A DNA stretch of 35,079 nucleotides from Lachnospiraceae bacterium (GCA_022788065.1 JALEWG010000105.1:1-35079); one strand, 5' to 3'. Shown: positions 1 to 11,391, counted from the stretch's first letter. The notes: generated by a model from the letters alone, not told the origin. Program-made: numbers and translations.

Positions 1-53
1 AGTATTTTTCGATTTCCACAAAAAAATATTGTCTTTTGCCATCTGCGCATATG

Positions 54-105
54 AAAAAAGCACATCTCCGCGCTTCTTTTTGCGAAGCAGGACATGTGCT
101 TTTTC
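54..105 (-). terminator. Intrinsic terminator downstream of dnaJ, probably bidirectional
   Basis: agcacat ... atgtgct stem with A-run on the left and T-run on the right, so U-tract on both strands. Confidence 0.75.
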
Positions 106-138
106 TGTATATGATTTCCGATTCTGTTTGTATTTCAG

Positions 139-1278
139 TTATTTGAATAATCCGCGCTTTTTCTTGCCGCCTTCCGGAGCGATTCCGTTCATGGCGTCAT
201 CGAAGCGGCGGAGAGCTTCTTTCTGCTCTTCGTTCAGCTTTTCCGGAACGGATACGACAAGCGTTACATAGTGATCGCCGCGGATATTTTTATTCCGGAG
301 GGTGGGTACGCCTTTTCCGCGAAGCCGGACTTTTGTATCGGTCTGCGTGCCCGGTTTCACTTCATAATCCACATCTCCGTCCACAGTTTTGATCTTTATG
401 GTACCGCCAAGTGCTGCAGTTGCAAAAGAGATCGGCACAGTGGAGAAGATCGTGGTTTCCTGCCGTTTAAAGATGGGGTGTCTGGATACCGTAACCTCCA
501 CGAGAAGATCGCCGCGTTCGCCTCCGTTGACGCCGGGCTCACCTTTTCCGGCAATGCGGATGCTCTGACCGTTGTCAATACCGGCCGGAACGGTCACCTG
601 GATTTTTTTCTTGCTGGAGGTATAGCCGGTGCCGTAGCAGTCCGGGCATTTCTCCTTGATGATCGTACCGGTTCCGCGACAGTCCGGACATGTCTGAACA
701 TTCTGAACCTGGCCGAAGAAAGACTGCTGGGTATATACGATCTTGCCTTTGCCGTTACACTTCGGGCATGTCACCGGTGAGGTTCCCGGTTTCGCGCCTG
801 TGCCGTGACAGCTCTGGCACTCATCTTTCAATGTCAGCTCGATCTCCTTCTGGCAGCCGAAAATTGCCTCCTCGAAGGTGATGCGGATTCCGGTTCTCAG
901 ATTGGCGCCGCGCATCGGCCCGTTGCTTCTGCCGCGGGATGTTCTGCCGCCTCCGAAAATGTCGCCGAATATATCACCGAATATATCGCCCATATCTGCA
1001 CTGTTAAAGTCGAAGCCGCCGAATCCTCCGGGACCGCCTGCTCCGCCTTCAAACGCCGCGTGTCCGAACTGGACATACTGTCTTCTCTTCTCCGGATCAC
1101 TCAGTACACTGTACGCTTCGGAAGCCTCTTTGAATTTTGCCTCCGCCTCCGCGTCCCCCGGGTTTGCATCCGGATGGTATTTCTTGGCCAGCACTCTGTA
1201 TGCCTTTTTCAACGCGGCATCGTCCGCATCTTTCGGCACGCCAAGGACTTCATAATAATCTCTCTTGCTCTCTGCCAT
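139..1278 (-). CDS. dnaJ: Chaperone DnaJ
   Basis: J-domain ([25 protein letters not shown]), G/F region, four CxxCxGxG zinc motifs. Confidence 0.98.
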   Translation of the reverse strand: MAESKRDYYEVLGVPKDADDAALKKAYRVLAKKYHPDANPGDAEAEAKFKEASEAYSVLSDPEKRRQYVQFGHAAFEGGAGGPGGFGGFDFNSADMGDIFGDIFGDIFGGGRTSRGRSNGPMRGANLRTGIRITFEEAIFGCQKEIELTLKDECQSCHGTGAKPGTSPVTCPKCNGKGKIVYTQQSFFGQVQNVQTCPDCRGTGTIIKEKCPDCYGTGYTSSKKKIQVTVPAGIDNGQSIRIAGKGEPGVNGGERGDLLVEVTVSRHPIFKRQETTIFSTVPISFATAALGGTIKIKTVDGDVDYEVKPGTQTDTKVRLRGKGVPTLRNKNIRGDHYVTLVVSVPEKLNEEQKEALRRFDDAMNGIAPEGGKKKRGLFK

Positions 1279-1319
1279 TGTAGGTCTTACCTTTCAAACT
1301 CTGTATTTAAGCACCGAAA

Positions 1320-1340
1320 GAACGCCTGTGAAAGGCGTTC
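1320..1340 (-). other. Intergenic stem-loop between dnaK and dnaJ
   Basis: GAACGCC-tttcaca-GGCGTTC perfect 7-bp stem followed by a weak TTTC tract on the minus strand. Confidence 0.55.
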
Positions 1341-1358
1341 CCCGGTGTATTTAAAAGC

Positions 1359-3233
<1,875 letters not shown>

Positions 3234-3274
3234 TTATCAATAAAACATCAATGATCTATATATTTACAGGTGCT

Positions 3275-3916
3275 TTAGTTGGCCACCTGAACCATGCTGT
3301 GACGTACGACAGAATCGCGGTACATATACCCTTTCTGAAGCTCTGCCGCCACGATATTCTCACCCAGGTTTTCATCCTCCACATGCATCACCGCATTGTG
3401 GAAGGCGGGATCAAATTCCTTTCCGACTGCCTCGATGGGCTTAACGCCCAGATCGTCCAGCGTCTTCATCAACTGCTTGTAAATTTTTTCCATTCCCTCG
3501 GCAATGGGAGAAGCCTTCTCAGCCTCCGGAACCGACGCAAGTCCGCGCTCCAGATTATCCACGACCGGAAGGATCTTTTCGATCACATCCTTCGCACCGA
3601 TCTCGTACATGGACGATTTTTCTTTCTCGGTCCGTTTTCTGTAGTTATCAAACTCAGCCATGGATCGCTTTAACTTGTCAGTCAGCTCCTCGATCTGAGT
3701 ATCCTTCGGATCTTTCTTTTTCGCGAAAAATCCTTTCTTTTCTTTCTTATCATCTTTTCCGTCCCCGCTGTCCGGCTGTCCGGAGACTTCCTCCGATGCG
3801 GAGTGTTCTGTCGCGGACGCTTCACCGTTTTCCTGCGGCTCCGGTTTTTCCTGCGGCTCCTCGCTCTCCACGGGGATTTCCTTTTCCAGTTCTTTATCTT
3901 CCACTTGACTCTTCAC
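3275..3916 (-). CDS. grpE: Nucleotide exchange factor GrpE with acidic/Pro-Glu-rich N-terminal extension
   Basis: MAEFDNYRKRTEKEK ... EFDPAFHNAVMHVED ... QKGYMYRDSVVRHSMVQVAN. Confidence 0.97.
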   Translation of the reverse strand: MKSQVEDKELEKEIPVESEEPQEKPEPQENGEASATEHSASEEVSGQPDSGDGKDDKKEKKGFFAKKKDPKDTQIEELTDKLKRSMAEFDNYRKRTEKEKSSMYEIGAKDVIEKILPVVDNLERGLASVPEAEKASPIAEGMEKIYKQLMKTLDDLGVKPIEAVGKEFDPAFHNAVMHVEDENLGENIVAAELQKGYMYRDSVVRHSMVQVAN

Positions 3917-3924
3917 CTTTCAAA

Positions 3925-4956
3925 CTATTTATTGAATGTCTCATTTAACTGCGAAACCAGTGTCCGCAGAGTATTCACTACCTTCTCATAATCCATCCGC
4001 TTCGGACCGATGATTCCGATCGTTCCGCGAAGTCCGTCGCCCAGAACATAATTTGCAGTGACAACGCTGCAGTCTTTCATGGTCTGTACCGGCGTCTCAT
4101 CTCCGATATAAACCTGGATCTGGGAATCCGACGTCGCCGGCAGCTGTCTTTCATCGAAAAGCCCTTTTAACAGTTCCTTCTGCTCCAGAGTGCTGAGTAA
4201 CTGACTTGCTTTCTGCGTATCGGAAAGCTCCGGGTACTTGAAGATATTGGTGGCTCCGCTGGTGTAGATCTGAAGATCTTCGTCCTGCGCCTGCACAGCC
4301 TCCGATACTTCGTTCAGTACCAGTTCCACCAGCCGGCGGTGCGGTCCCGCCTGCTCCTTGAGCTTCGCGATGGTTCCAAGATTGATCTCCTGAATCGTCA
4401 GACCGTTGAGGCTGTTGTTCAGAAGGATATTCAGGTTCAGGATTTCCTCCTGCGTGAGCGTCTCCTCCAGATCCGTGAAGGAGTTCCTGATAATATTTCC
4501 CTCCATCACAACCACGATCAGAAGCTTTTTCTCTTCTACCAGGGAAAGCTGGATAAATTTCAGCTTTGTCTGGTGATAGCTCGGGCCGCTGACCATCGTC
4601 GCATAGTTGGTATTGCTGGCGAGGATCTGTGCCATCTGCTTCAGAAGAAGCTCCACACGGTCCACGCGCTGAATCATAAGCTCCTGCATCTCGTTGACCT
4701 GGCTGTCTTTTTCCCTGATGATCTGGTCGACATAGAAGCGGTATCCTTTATCGGAGGGAATCCGTCCCGCCGAAGTATGCGGCTGGATAATATATCCCAT
4801 TTCCTCCAGATCAGACATCTCATTTCGAATGGTCGCGGAGCTCAGCTTCAGGTCAGAATACTTGGAAATCGTTCTGGATCCCACCGGTTCTCCGGTTTCC
4901 AGATAAGTCTGTATAATCGCCTTCAGTATTTTTTCTTTACGTTCATCCAGCTCCAC
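3925..4956 (-). CDS. hrcA: Heat-inducible transcription repressor HrcA (start corrected to GTG at 4956)
   Basis: VELDERKEKILKAIIQTYLETGEPVGSRTIS; AGAGAGG RBS about 10 nt before GTG; predicted 343 aa. The ORF-track start at 5046 lies upstream of the likely transcription start. Confidence 0.95.
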   Translation of the reverse strand: MELDERKEKILKAIIQTYLETGEPVGSRTISKYSDLKLSSATIRNEMSDLEEMGYIIQPHTSAGRIPSDKGYRFYVDQIIREKDSQVNEMQELMIQRVDRVELLLKQMAQILASNTNYATMVSGPSYHQTKLKFIQLSLVEEKKLLIVVVMEGNIIRNSFTDLEETLTQEEILNLNILLNNSLNGLTIQEINLGTIAKLKEQAGPHRRLVELVLNEVSEAVQAQDEDLQIYTSGATNIFKYPELSDTQKASQLLSTLEQKELLKGLFDERQLPATSDSQIQVYIGDETPVQTMKDCSVVTANYVLGDGLRGTIGIIGPKRMDYEKVVNTLRTLVSQLNETFNK

Positions 4957-4976
4957 GTTCTCACCCTCTCTGTTTA

Positions 4977-5003
4977 TTAGCACTCTTTTCGGTGGAGTGC
5001 TAA
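4977..5003. promoter_or_regulatory. CIRCE operator (HrcA-binding)
   Basis: Perfect TTAGCACTC-N9-GAGTGCTAA inverted repeat. Confidence 0.98.
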
Positions 5004-5017
5004 CATTTACAGTTGAT

Positions 5018-5046
5018 ACTATATTACTTACCGATCCATTTGTCAA
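5018..5046 (-). promoter_or_regulatory. SigmaA-type promoter of hrcA-grpE-dnaK-dnaJ
   Basis: Minus strand TTGACA (5046-5041) - N17 - TATAGT (5023-5018), directly upstream of CIRCE. Confidence 0.88.
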
Positions 5047-5126
5047 GCCTTTCTTTCTTTTTTCATATTTTTTTCACGAATTTCTTTTTCTTTCCTTATT
5101 TTCACCCGAAGGCTTCTTTGCTCTCC

Positions 5127-5155
5127 TTGACATTTAACACATTTGTAAATATAAT
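5127..5155 (+). promoter_or_regulatory. Perfect-consensus sigmaA promoter for first 3D-domain gene
   Basis: TTGACA-N17-TATAAT. Confidence 0.85.
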
Positions 5156-5236
5156 GAAATAAATGACACGTTTTTATTGTTTTTTGTTAATAATGGACAG
5201 GAATGCCTCCGGTATTCCGCACACGAGGTCTGATTT

Positions 5237-5986
5237 ATGAAAAAGAACATACTCTGCCGGCTTTTCACAGCCGGTGCCGCGCTGATTTTTTCCGCAATGG
5301 CCGCATTTCCGGCTTTTGCCGCTGATCCGCCCATGCTTTCCGGAAGCCTCGAAGCTGTCACGGAGACCGCCGTCACCGGATGGGCTTTTAACCGATTGGC
5401 CCCGGATGAGAAGGTGACTGTAGAGATCGCAGTCTACGGGGAAGGAGGGCCCGGTTCCTGCACACTCTTCACTGCAGAAGCTTCTCTTCCGCGCGACGGA
5501 GGAACGGAATCCGGTACTGAAAACTCCGCATTCTCCTGCACCATCGACTGGTCAAAGCTTTCCGGAGACACATTTACCGTGATGGCCACCGCCATTTCCG
5601 GAACTGTCCGTCAGCCCCTGTCTCAGTCGCTGGAATATAAAAAGAGCGAACCCGTCCAATCGTACGCCGAAGGGACAGCGGCAGCTCACGCTGAAGCAGG
5701 TGAGCTTCTCGGAACCTTTATTGCCAGCGGATATTGCAACTGTAAAAAATGCTCCGGCGGTTCCTCACTGACCTATTCCGGCACGGTGCCCAAAGCCCGG
5801 CACACCATCGCCGCCGATCTGGATTATTATCCCATCGGCACGCGTCTTTTTATCGACGGAGTCGTCTATACGGTGGAGGATATGGGAAGCGGCATCGAGG
5901 ACAACCGTCTTGATATTTATTTTGAAACTCATGATGAGGCTCTGGCTTTCGGCCTGCAGTCCATCACCGTCTATTCCGTCAGATAA
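5237..5986 (+). CDS. Secreted 3D-domain (YocH/YabE-type) protein with N-terminal GWAxD-type module
   Basis: Signal peptide ending AFA|AD; C-terminus AADLDYYPIGTRLFIDGVVYTVEDMGSGIEDNRLDIYFETH matches the three-Asp 3D pattern. Confidence 0.85.
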   Translation: MKKNILCRLFTAGAALIFSAMAAFPAFAADPPMLSGSLEAVTETAVTGWAFNRLAPDEKVTVEIAVYGEGGPGSCTLFTAEASLPRDGGTESGTENSAFSCTIDWSKLSGDTFTVMATAISGTVRQPLSQSLEYKKSEPVQSYAEGTAAAHAEAGELLGTFIASGYCNCKKCSGGSSLTYSGTVPKARHTIAADLDYYPIGTRLFIDGVVYTVEDMGSGIEDNRLDIYFETHDEALAFGLQSITVYSVR

Positions 5987-6006
5987 ACAGACAGAGCGTT
6001 CAAACC

Positions 6007-6047
6007 AACAGAGGATCCGGTGCATCTGCACTTATCCTCTGTTTTTT
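6007..6047 (+). terminator. Intrinsic terminator
   Basis: AACAGAGGAT ... ATCCTCTGTT perfect 10-bp stem plus T-run. Confidence 0.9.
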
Positions 6048-6122
6048 CTGCGGTTCCACACCACATTTCTCTCTTTTTTTGTCGATTTCCGGCTGATTTC
6101 CCCCACTTTTCCATATCAGGGC

Positions 6123-6150
6123 TTGACAAATCCGCAAAAACATGTAAAAT
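6123..6150 (+). promoter_or_regulatory. SigmaA-type promoter of second 3D-domain gene
   Basis: TTGACA-N16-TAAAAT. Confidence 0.7.
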
Positions 6151-6250
6151 ATCTACTTGTTTCCAATTTGTTACATTTTTGTTACATCTGAATCATATTT
6201 ATTTAACAGTTGTATTGATTCGCAGCAGAGGGAACAGAAAGGATTAATTT

Positions 6251-6952
6251 ATGAAAAAAACAAGACTACTGGCCGGCGTTTGTTTTCTAATGCTCTTTAT
6301 AACCATGAACGCCGCCTGCACGTTCGCAAATACTACCGGGATCGACGGACATCTGGACAGCATCGAGGGAAATGCCGTAGCTGGCTGGCTCTGGGATTCC
6401 CAGGCTCCGGATGCCGCACAGACGGTAACCGTTACTGTGACTGACAAAGCGACAGGCGTCATTGCCGCGCAGGAAACCACTGTGGCCGATGAACAGCGGG
6501 ATGATTTAAAAAACAAAGGCGTCGGAACCGGCGCTTATGGCTTCCATGTGGGGATCGAATGGGATTCCCTCCCGGAATCTTCCTACACGGTAAGCCTGTC
6601 CTCCGGTGACAAGACGATATCCAGAACACTCAGCTACTCGAACGGCTGCGTTTCCGGAGACCTCGTCTCCCTCGGTAACTTTAAGATCACCGCATACTGT
6701 CCCTGCCTTCAGTGTTCGGAGGGCTGGGGCCGTCAGACCAGCTCCGGCGCGCTCGCTACGGCGAACCACACCGTTGCTGTGGACCGCCGTGTCATTCCCA
6801 TCGGCAGCCGCCTCCTGATCAACGGTCAGGAATACGTGGCTGAGGATATCGGCGGAGGTGTGAGAGGAAACCACATTGATATTTACTTCAACACCCACGC
6901 GGAGACCACGCAGCACGGTGTTCGCAGCACGGAAGTATTCCTGATCCGGTAA
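6251..6952 (+). CDS. Secreted 3D-domain protein, tandem paralogue of the preceding gene
   Basis: Signal peptide; N-terminal GHLDSIEGNAVAGWLWDSQAPD; C-terminal YCPCLQCSEGWGRQTSSGALATANHTVAVDRRVIPIGSRLLINGQEYVAEDIGGGVRGNHIDIYF. Confidence 0.88.
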   Translation: MKKTRLLAGVCFLMLFITMNAACTFANTTGIDGHLDSIEGNAVAGWLWDSQAPDAAQTVTVTVTDKATGVIAAQETTVADEQRDDLKNKGVGTGAYGFHVGIEWDSLPESSYTVSLSSGDKTISRTLSYSNGCVSGDLVSLGNFKITAYCPCLQCSEGWGRQTSSGALATANHTVAVDRRVIPIGSRLLINGQEYVAEDIGGGVRGNHIDIYFNTHAETTQHGVRSTEVFLIR

Positions 6953-6979
6953 ATCTGTATTATAAATCATTAGAACACG

Positions 6980-7022
6980 GCCCGTTTCCGGTTTCACATG
7001 TGAGCAGGAAACGGGCTTTTCT
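6980..7022 (+). terminator. Intrinsic terminator
   Basis: GCCCGTTTCC ... GGAAACGGGC stem followed by TTTT. Confidence 0.85.
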
Positions 7023-7062
7023 GAACATTTTCTTAACATTCTGAAAAGAATTCCGAGTTAAA

Positions 7063-7091
7063 TTGAAGATTACGGCAAATAATGATATACT
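7063..7091 (+). promoter_or_regulatory. Putative sigmaA promoter of 572-aa gene
   Basis: TTGAAG-N17-TATACT about 35 nt upstream of the start codon. Confidence 0.6.
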
Positions 7092-7127
7092 GTCTGTATC
7101 GAAAGGAAAGGGGTTACAAAGAACAGC

Positions 7128-8846
7128 ATGAATAAAAAGCACATTTCTTCTGCCATCGGCAGACTTCTTATTTCCGCGGCAGCTATCTTTCTTCTATATT
7201 ATGTCATGCTGCCGCCGGTGAATTTAAAGAGCAGAGATTTTATCGTTTTCCTGATCCTCTGCACACTGATCATCCTGACCGTCAATTTTCTGAGCTGCAT
7301 GAAGTCATTCTTATCGTCCCTCGGGACACGGAATTATCGTCTGGAGCGCGATCCCTATACAGGGCAGTTCCGTTTCGGCATCCATGATCCGGAGGAAAGC
7401 GAAGCTTCCGGGTGGCGTTCTCTCGGAAAGCCGCTGAAGTTCGGATTTTCGTTTATTGCACTGCTCGTGGTTCTGATGATCCTCGCCTCCGTAGTCGGCA
7501 TGAAATTCTTTAACGCCACGAGATACCGCGATCTGATTCTGATGGAAAACGGTGATTTCGCGGAAGACGTGGCGGAAATCAGCATGAGCCAGATTCCTGT
7601 GGTCGACCGCGACACAGCAACACGGCTCGGCAGCCGCAAGCTCGGCGAAATGTCGGAGCTGGTCTCCCAGTTTGAGATCGAGGATGACTACACCCAGATC
7701 AACTATCAGGGAAGCCCTTATCGCGTCACTCCTCTCGCCTACGCCGACGTCTTCAAATGGTTTTATAATAGGAAGAAAGGCCTCCCGGCATATCTGACTG
7801 TCAATATGGTGACACAGCAGACGGATCTTGTATGGTTGGAAGAGGGAATGAAATACTCGCCGAGCGAGTACTTCTTCCGCAATATTTACCGCCATCTCCG
7901 TTTCCACTATCCGACCAGGATCTTCGACCATGTTTCCTTCGAGATCGACGATGAGGGAACTCCATACTGGGTTGCCCCGACGATCACTTACCGTATCGGC
8001 TGGTGGGATGGAAAAGATATCGACGGTGCCATTCTCGTCAATGCCGTCACCGGAGAATCCCAGTGGTATGCGAAGGATGAAGTGCCGCAGTGGATCGATC
8101 AGCTCTACGATTCCGGCATGATCATCGAACAGTTAGACGATAACGGACTGTTCCAGAATGGTTACATCAACTCCATTTTCGGTCAGAAAAATGTGCGCAG
8201 GACCACCTACGGATACAATTACCTGGCCATCAATGACGATGTGTATCTCTATACAGGTATGTCCTCTGTAACAGCCGATCAGTCCAACATCGGCTTTGTG
8301 CTGGTCAACCTCCGGACGAAAGCGACGAAGTTTTATACGGTGCCGGGTGCTACAGAGACCTCCGCCATGGCGTCCGCCCAGGGCCAGGTCCAGCACCTGA
8401 AATATTCAGCCACCTTCCCGCTCCTGCTCAACATCTCTGAGCGTCCCACCTACTTCGTGTCCCTGAAAGATGATGCCGGTCTGGTGAAAATGTACGCGTT
8501 CGTCGATGTGGAACAGTATCAGATCGTGGGAACCGGCCAGACCATTGACGAGGCCCGCAAGAATTACCGGACTGCCCTGAATCTGGAAGATGTGGAGATC
8601 AGCGACCCGGTGGATACACTGGAGAAGTCAGGGATCATCGATTCCGTAGCTGACGTGGTAATTTCCGGCAACACCTGCTACTATTTCACATTAAAGGGAA
8701 GTGAAGCCGTCTTTGCGGCACAGGTGACTGAACACGAGAAGCTTCCGTTTATCCAGTCCGGAGACAGGATCTCGTTCACGTACACCGAGACCGAAACTCC
8801 CTTCCAGGTCGTTGAGATCCGGGAGATCCGCCTGATATCCCGCTAA
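7128..8846 (+). CDS. Conserved membrane protein of unknown function with large extracytoplasmic region
   Basis: Three hydrophobic segments in the N-terminal third, then about 450 aa soluble with PepSY-like motifs (e.g. AILVNAVTGESQWYAKDEVP); 'AAAGGAAAGGGG' RBS region. Confidence 0.75.
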   Translation: MNKKHISSAIGRLLISAAAIFLLYYVMLPPVNLKSRDFIVFLILCTLIILTVNFLSCMKSFLSSLGTRNYRLERDPYTGQFRFGIHDPEESEASGWRSLGKPLKFGFSFIALLVVLMILASVVGMKFFNATRYRDLILMENGDFAEDVAEISMSQIPVVDRDTATRLGSRKLGEMSELVSQFEIEDDYTQINYQGSPYRVTPLAYADVFKWFYNRKKGLPAYLTVNMVTQQTDLVWLEEGMKYSPSEYFFRNIYRHLRFHYPTRIFDHVSFEIDDEGTPYWVAPTITYRIGWWDGKDIDGAILVNAVTGESQWYAKDEVPQWIDQLYDSGMIIEQLDDNGLFQNGYINSIFGQKNVRRTTYGYNYLAINDDVYLYTGMSSVTADQSNIGFVLVNLRTKATKFYTVPGATETSAMASAQGQVQHLKYSATFPLLLNISERPTYFVSLKDDAGLVKMYAFVDVEQYQIVGTGQTIDEARKNYRTALNLEDVEISDPVDTLEKSGIIDSVADVVISGNTCYYFTLKGSEAVFAAQVTEHEKLPFIQSGDRISFTYTETETPFQVVEIREIRLISR

Positions 8847-8858
8847 TTTCTTATTGTA

Positions 8859-8906
8859 GAACAAAGCGCCGGCAGGTTTTTCCTGTCAGCGCTTTGTTCA
8901 TTTTTT
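8859..8906 (+). terminator. Intrinsic terminator
   Basis: GAACAAAGCGC ... GCGCTTTGTTC stem with nested GGCAGG/CCTGTC, then T6. Confidence 0.9.
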
Positions 8907-8952
8907 GATGTTTCTGATTCTGTTTCGTTTCTGTCCTGATACGATCAAACTT

Positions 8953-10092
8953 CTATACGATCTGTCCTTTTGCTACAAATACCTGGAAGCTGTCCGTACC
9001 GCAGAGTTCCTTATTCTCGGTGATCGTGACATCCTTATCGGTGATCACATATTCCACCTGGGAACCGTCTTTGATCACGGTATCCTGCATCAGCACACAG
9101 TTCTTCACCTTTGCGCCTTTGCCGATCTTTACGCCACGGAACAGGACACTGTTCTCAACTTCGCCCTCAATCACGCAACCGTCGGAAACCAGCACATTTT
9201 TTACCTTCGCGCCCGGAATATATCTCGTCGGGTTGTCATCACGAATCTTTGTATAGATCGGATTGCCGTAGAATAACGCATCCAGATTCTCATCGTTCAG
9301 GAGTTTCATATTCTCTTCAAAGTAGCTCTTCATATCGCAGATTCTCGCATGGTATCCATCAAACTCATATCCCCGGATATTCAGCTTGTCTGTCTTTGTG
9401 GCAAGAACATCGCGCTCAAAGTAAACGGATCCGCGGACGAATCCCGTATTGATCAGGTCGATCAGAAGCGTTCTCTCCAGAATAAAGATATTCATGCTGA
9501 GATTCTGGATTCCCTCAGCCTTTGAGTTGATATAGAATTTCGTTACCCGGCCGTTATCCACTTTTAACGTATAGTAGAAGTTTCCGGTTCCCTCGATCCG
9601 TTTCAGGCCTGCCGGAATTTCTTCCTTTGCGTAAGCCACGGTAACATCTGCGCCGCTCTCAATATGAGCATTCATTAACGCCTTGAAATCAAAGTTTACA
9701 GCCATATTGGCATCTGTGAGAACCACATATTTTTCCTTGGATTCCTCCAGCGTGGGAAGAATGCTGTAGATCGCTTCCACACGGCCGCTGTACGGCTTCA
9801 TGTTCTTCTCCGCATACGGCGGGAAAATATTCAGGCCGCCGTTCTTGCGTGCCAGATCCCACTCACGTCCGGAACCGAGGTGGTCCATAAGAGAATGGTA
9901 ATTATTGCGGACCAAAACATTGATATTGTCAATTCCGCTGTTGACCATGCTGGACAGAATAAAGTCCACCAGACGATAACGGCCGCCGAACGGAATGGAT
10001 GCCATCAGACGCTCATTGACTAATTCCGGTACAAGACTGTCATAACTGTTCGGGAAAATAATTCCCATCGCATTTGCATTGGAATTTACCAT
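8953..10092 (-). CDS. glgD: Glucose-1-phosphate adenylyltransferase-like subunit GlgD
   Basis: [48 protein letters not shown]; overlaps the glgC 3' end by 7 nt. Confidence 0.92.
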   Translation of the reverse strand: MVNSNANAMGIIFPNSYDSLVPELVNERLMASIPFGGRYRLVDFILSSMVNSGIDNINVLVRNNYHSLMDHLGSGREWDLARKNGGLNIFPPYAEKNMKPYSGRVEAIYSILPTLEESKEKYVVLTDANMAVNFDFKALMNAHIESGADVTVAYAKEEIPAGLKRIEGTGNFYYTLKVDNGRVTKFYINSKAEGIQNLSMNIFILERTLLIDLINTGFVRGSVYFERDVLATKTDKLNIRGYEFDGYHARICDMKSYFEENMKLLNDENLDALFYGNPIYTKIRDDNPTRYIPGAKVKNVLVSDGCVIEGEVENSVLFRGVKIGKGAKVKNCVLMQDTVIKDGSQVEYVITDKDVTITENKELCGTDSFQVFVAKGQIV

Positions 10093-11294
10093 TGTTCTCC
10101 ACCACCTTCTACATTATTATTCACCATGGCTTTGGGGCCGATCTTCGCATTGTCACCGATTACGACACCGGATCCGATCGTCGCTACGCCCTTCTCTTCA
10201 CCGGACGGCATTGCGCCCACAACGGCGTTCTTTCCAATCACAACATTCTCCGCTACAATACAGTGCTTGACAACCGCACCGCTCTTAATCACGGTTCCGC
10301 CCATCACAACGGCGTCTTCCACTTCAGCGCCCTCTTCCACCTTAACGCCGGCGAAAAGGATGGAGTGCTTCACATTGCCGTATACGCGGCAGCCGTCTGT
10401 GATCATGGAATTCTCCACAACTGCGTTGGCACCGATCTTATGTCCGGTCATACCGCTGTTTCGGCTGTAGATCTTCCAGTTCTCGTCAAACAGGTCGATA
10501 CCGCTGTGCTCCGGATCCATCACCTCCATATTGGCCTCCCATAAGGAGGAAATGGTTCCTACATCTTTCCAATATCCGTCGAAATGGTACGCATACATAT
10601 TGCGGCCATCCTTTAAAAGATTCGGAATAATATTGTTGCCGAAGTCGTTTTCCGAATTCGGATCGGCTTCATCTTCAATCAGATACTTCTTCAGAATATC
10701 CCAGTTGAAGATATAGATACCCATGGAAGCAAGATTGGACTTCGGATTCTTCGGTTTCTCTTGGAATTCCGTGATCTTGTCATTTTCGTCAGCCACCATC
10801 AGACCGAAGCGGGAAGCCTCCTCCCACGGAACCTCCATGACCGCAACGCTGAATTCAGCATTTTTCTCTTTATGGAACCGCAGGAAATCACTGTAATCCT
10901 GTTTGCAGATCTGGTCTCCGGAAAGGATGATCACATATTCCGGATTATATCGCTCAATAAACGGAATATTCTGGTAAATCGCATTGGCAGTTCCCTTGTA
11001 CCAGTCCGAGCCGGAAGCCTGCTGATACGGCGGCAGTACATGAACTCCTCCGTAAAGGCGGTCCAGATCCCACGGCTGTCCATTTCCTATGTATTCGTTT
11101 AATACCATGGGCTGATACTGTGTCAGAATACCAACGGTATCAATTCCGGAGTTCACGCAGTTTGACAGCGGGAAATCGATAATCCGATATTTTCCGCCAA
11201 AAGGAACTGCCGGTTTTGCCAGCTTCTGTGTCAGGGCATACAGACGGGAACCCTGACCACCGGCAAGGAGCATTGCAATCATTTCTTTTGCCAT
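10086..11294 (-). CDS. glgC: Glucose-1-phosphate adenylyltransferase GlgC
   Basis: [56 protein letters not shown]. Confidence 0.97.
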   Translation of the reverse strand: MAKEMIAMLLAGGQGSRLYALTQKLAKPAVPFGGKYRIIDFPLSNCVNSGIDTVGILTQYQPMVLNEYIGNGQPWDLDRLYGGVHVLPPYQQASGSDWYKGTANAIYQNIPFIERYNPEYVIILSGDQICKQDYSDFLRFHKEKNAEFSVAVMEVPWEEASRFGLMVADENDKITEFQEKPKNPKSNLASMGIYIFNWDILKKYLIEDEADPNSENDFGNNIIPNLLKDGRNMYAYHFDGYWKDVGTISSLWEANMEVMDPEHSGIDLFDENWKIYSRNSGMTGHKIGANAVVENSMITDGCRVYGNVKHSILFAGVKVEEGAEVEDAVVMGGTVIKSGAVVKHCIVAENVVIGKNAVVGAMPSGEEKGVATIGSGVVIGDNAKIGPKAMVNNNVEGGGEQW

Positions 11295-11391
11295 AATAAT
11301 TCCCCCTGAATAAATAATCGGTTATGTAAATATTACCACATTTCCCGAAAAACTGATAGACTTTTTGTGTAAAATATTAAATTTTTCCTGT

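Noticed and set aside
4339-4980. 213-aa plus-strand ORF opposite hrcA
   Set aside because: Fully antisense to hrcA; composition (His/Leu/Arg-rich) typical of shadow ORFs.
5156-5236. ydaO/c-di-AMP or other riboswitch in the 3D gene leader
   Set aside because: Leader is only about 75 nt and AT-rich; too short and lacks the conserved elements.
7311-7931. 206-aa minus-strand ORF within the 572-aa gene
   Set aside because: Opposite a coherent membrane-protein reading frame with its own promoter and terminator.
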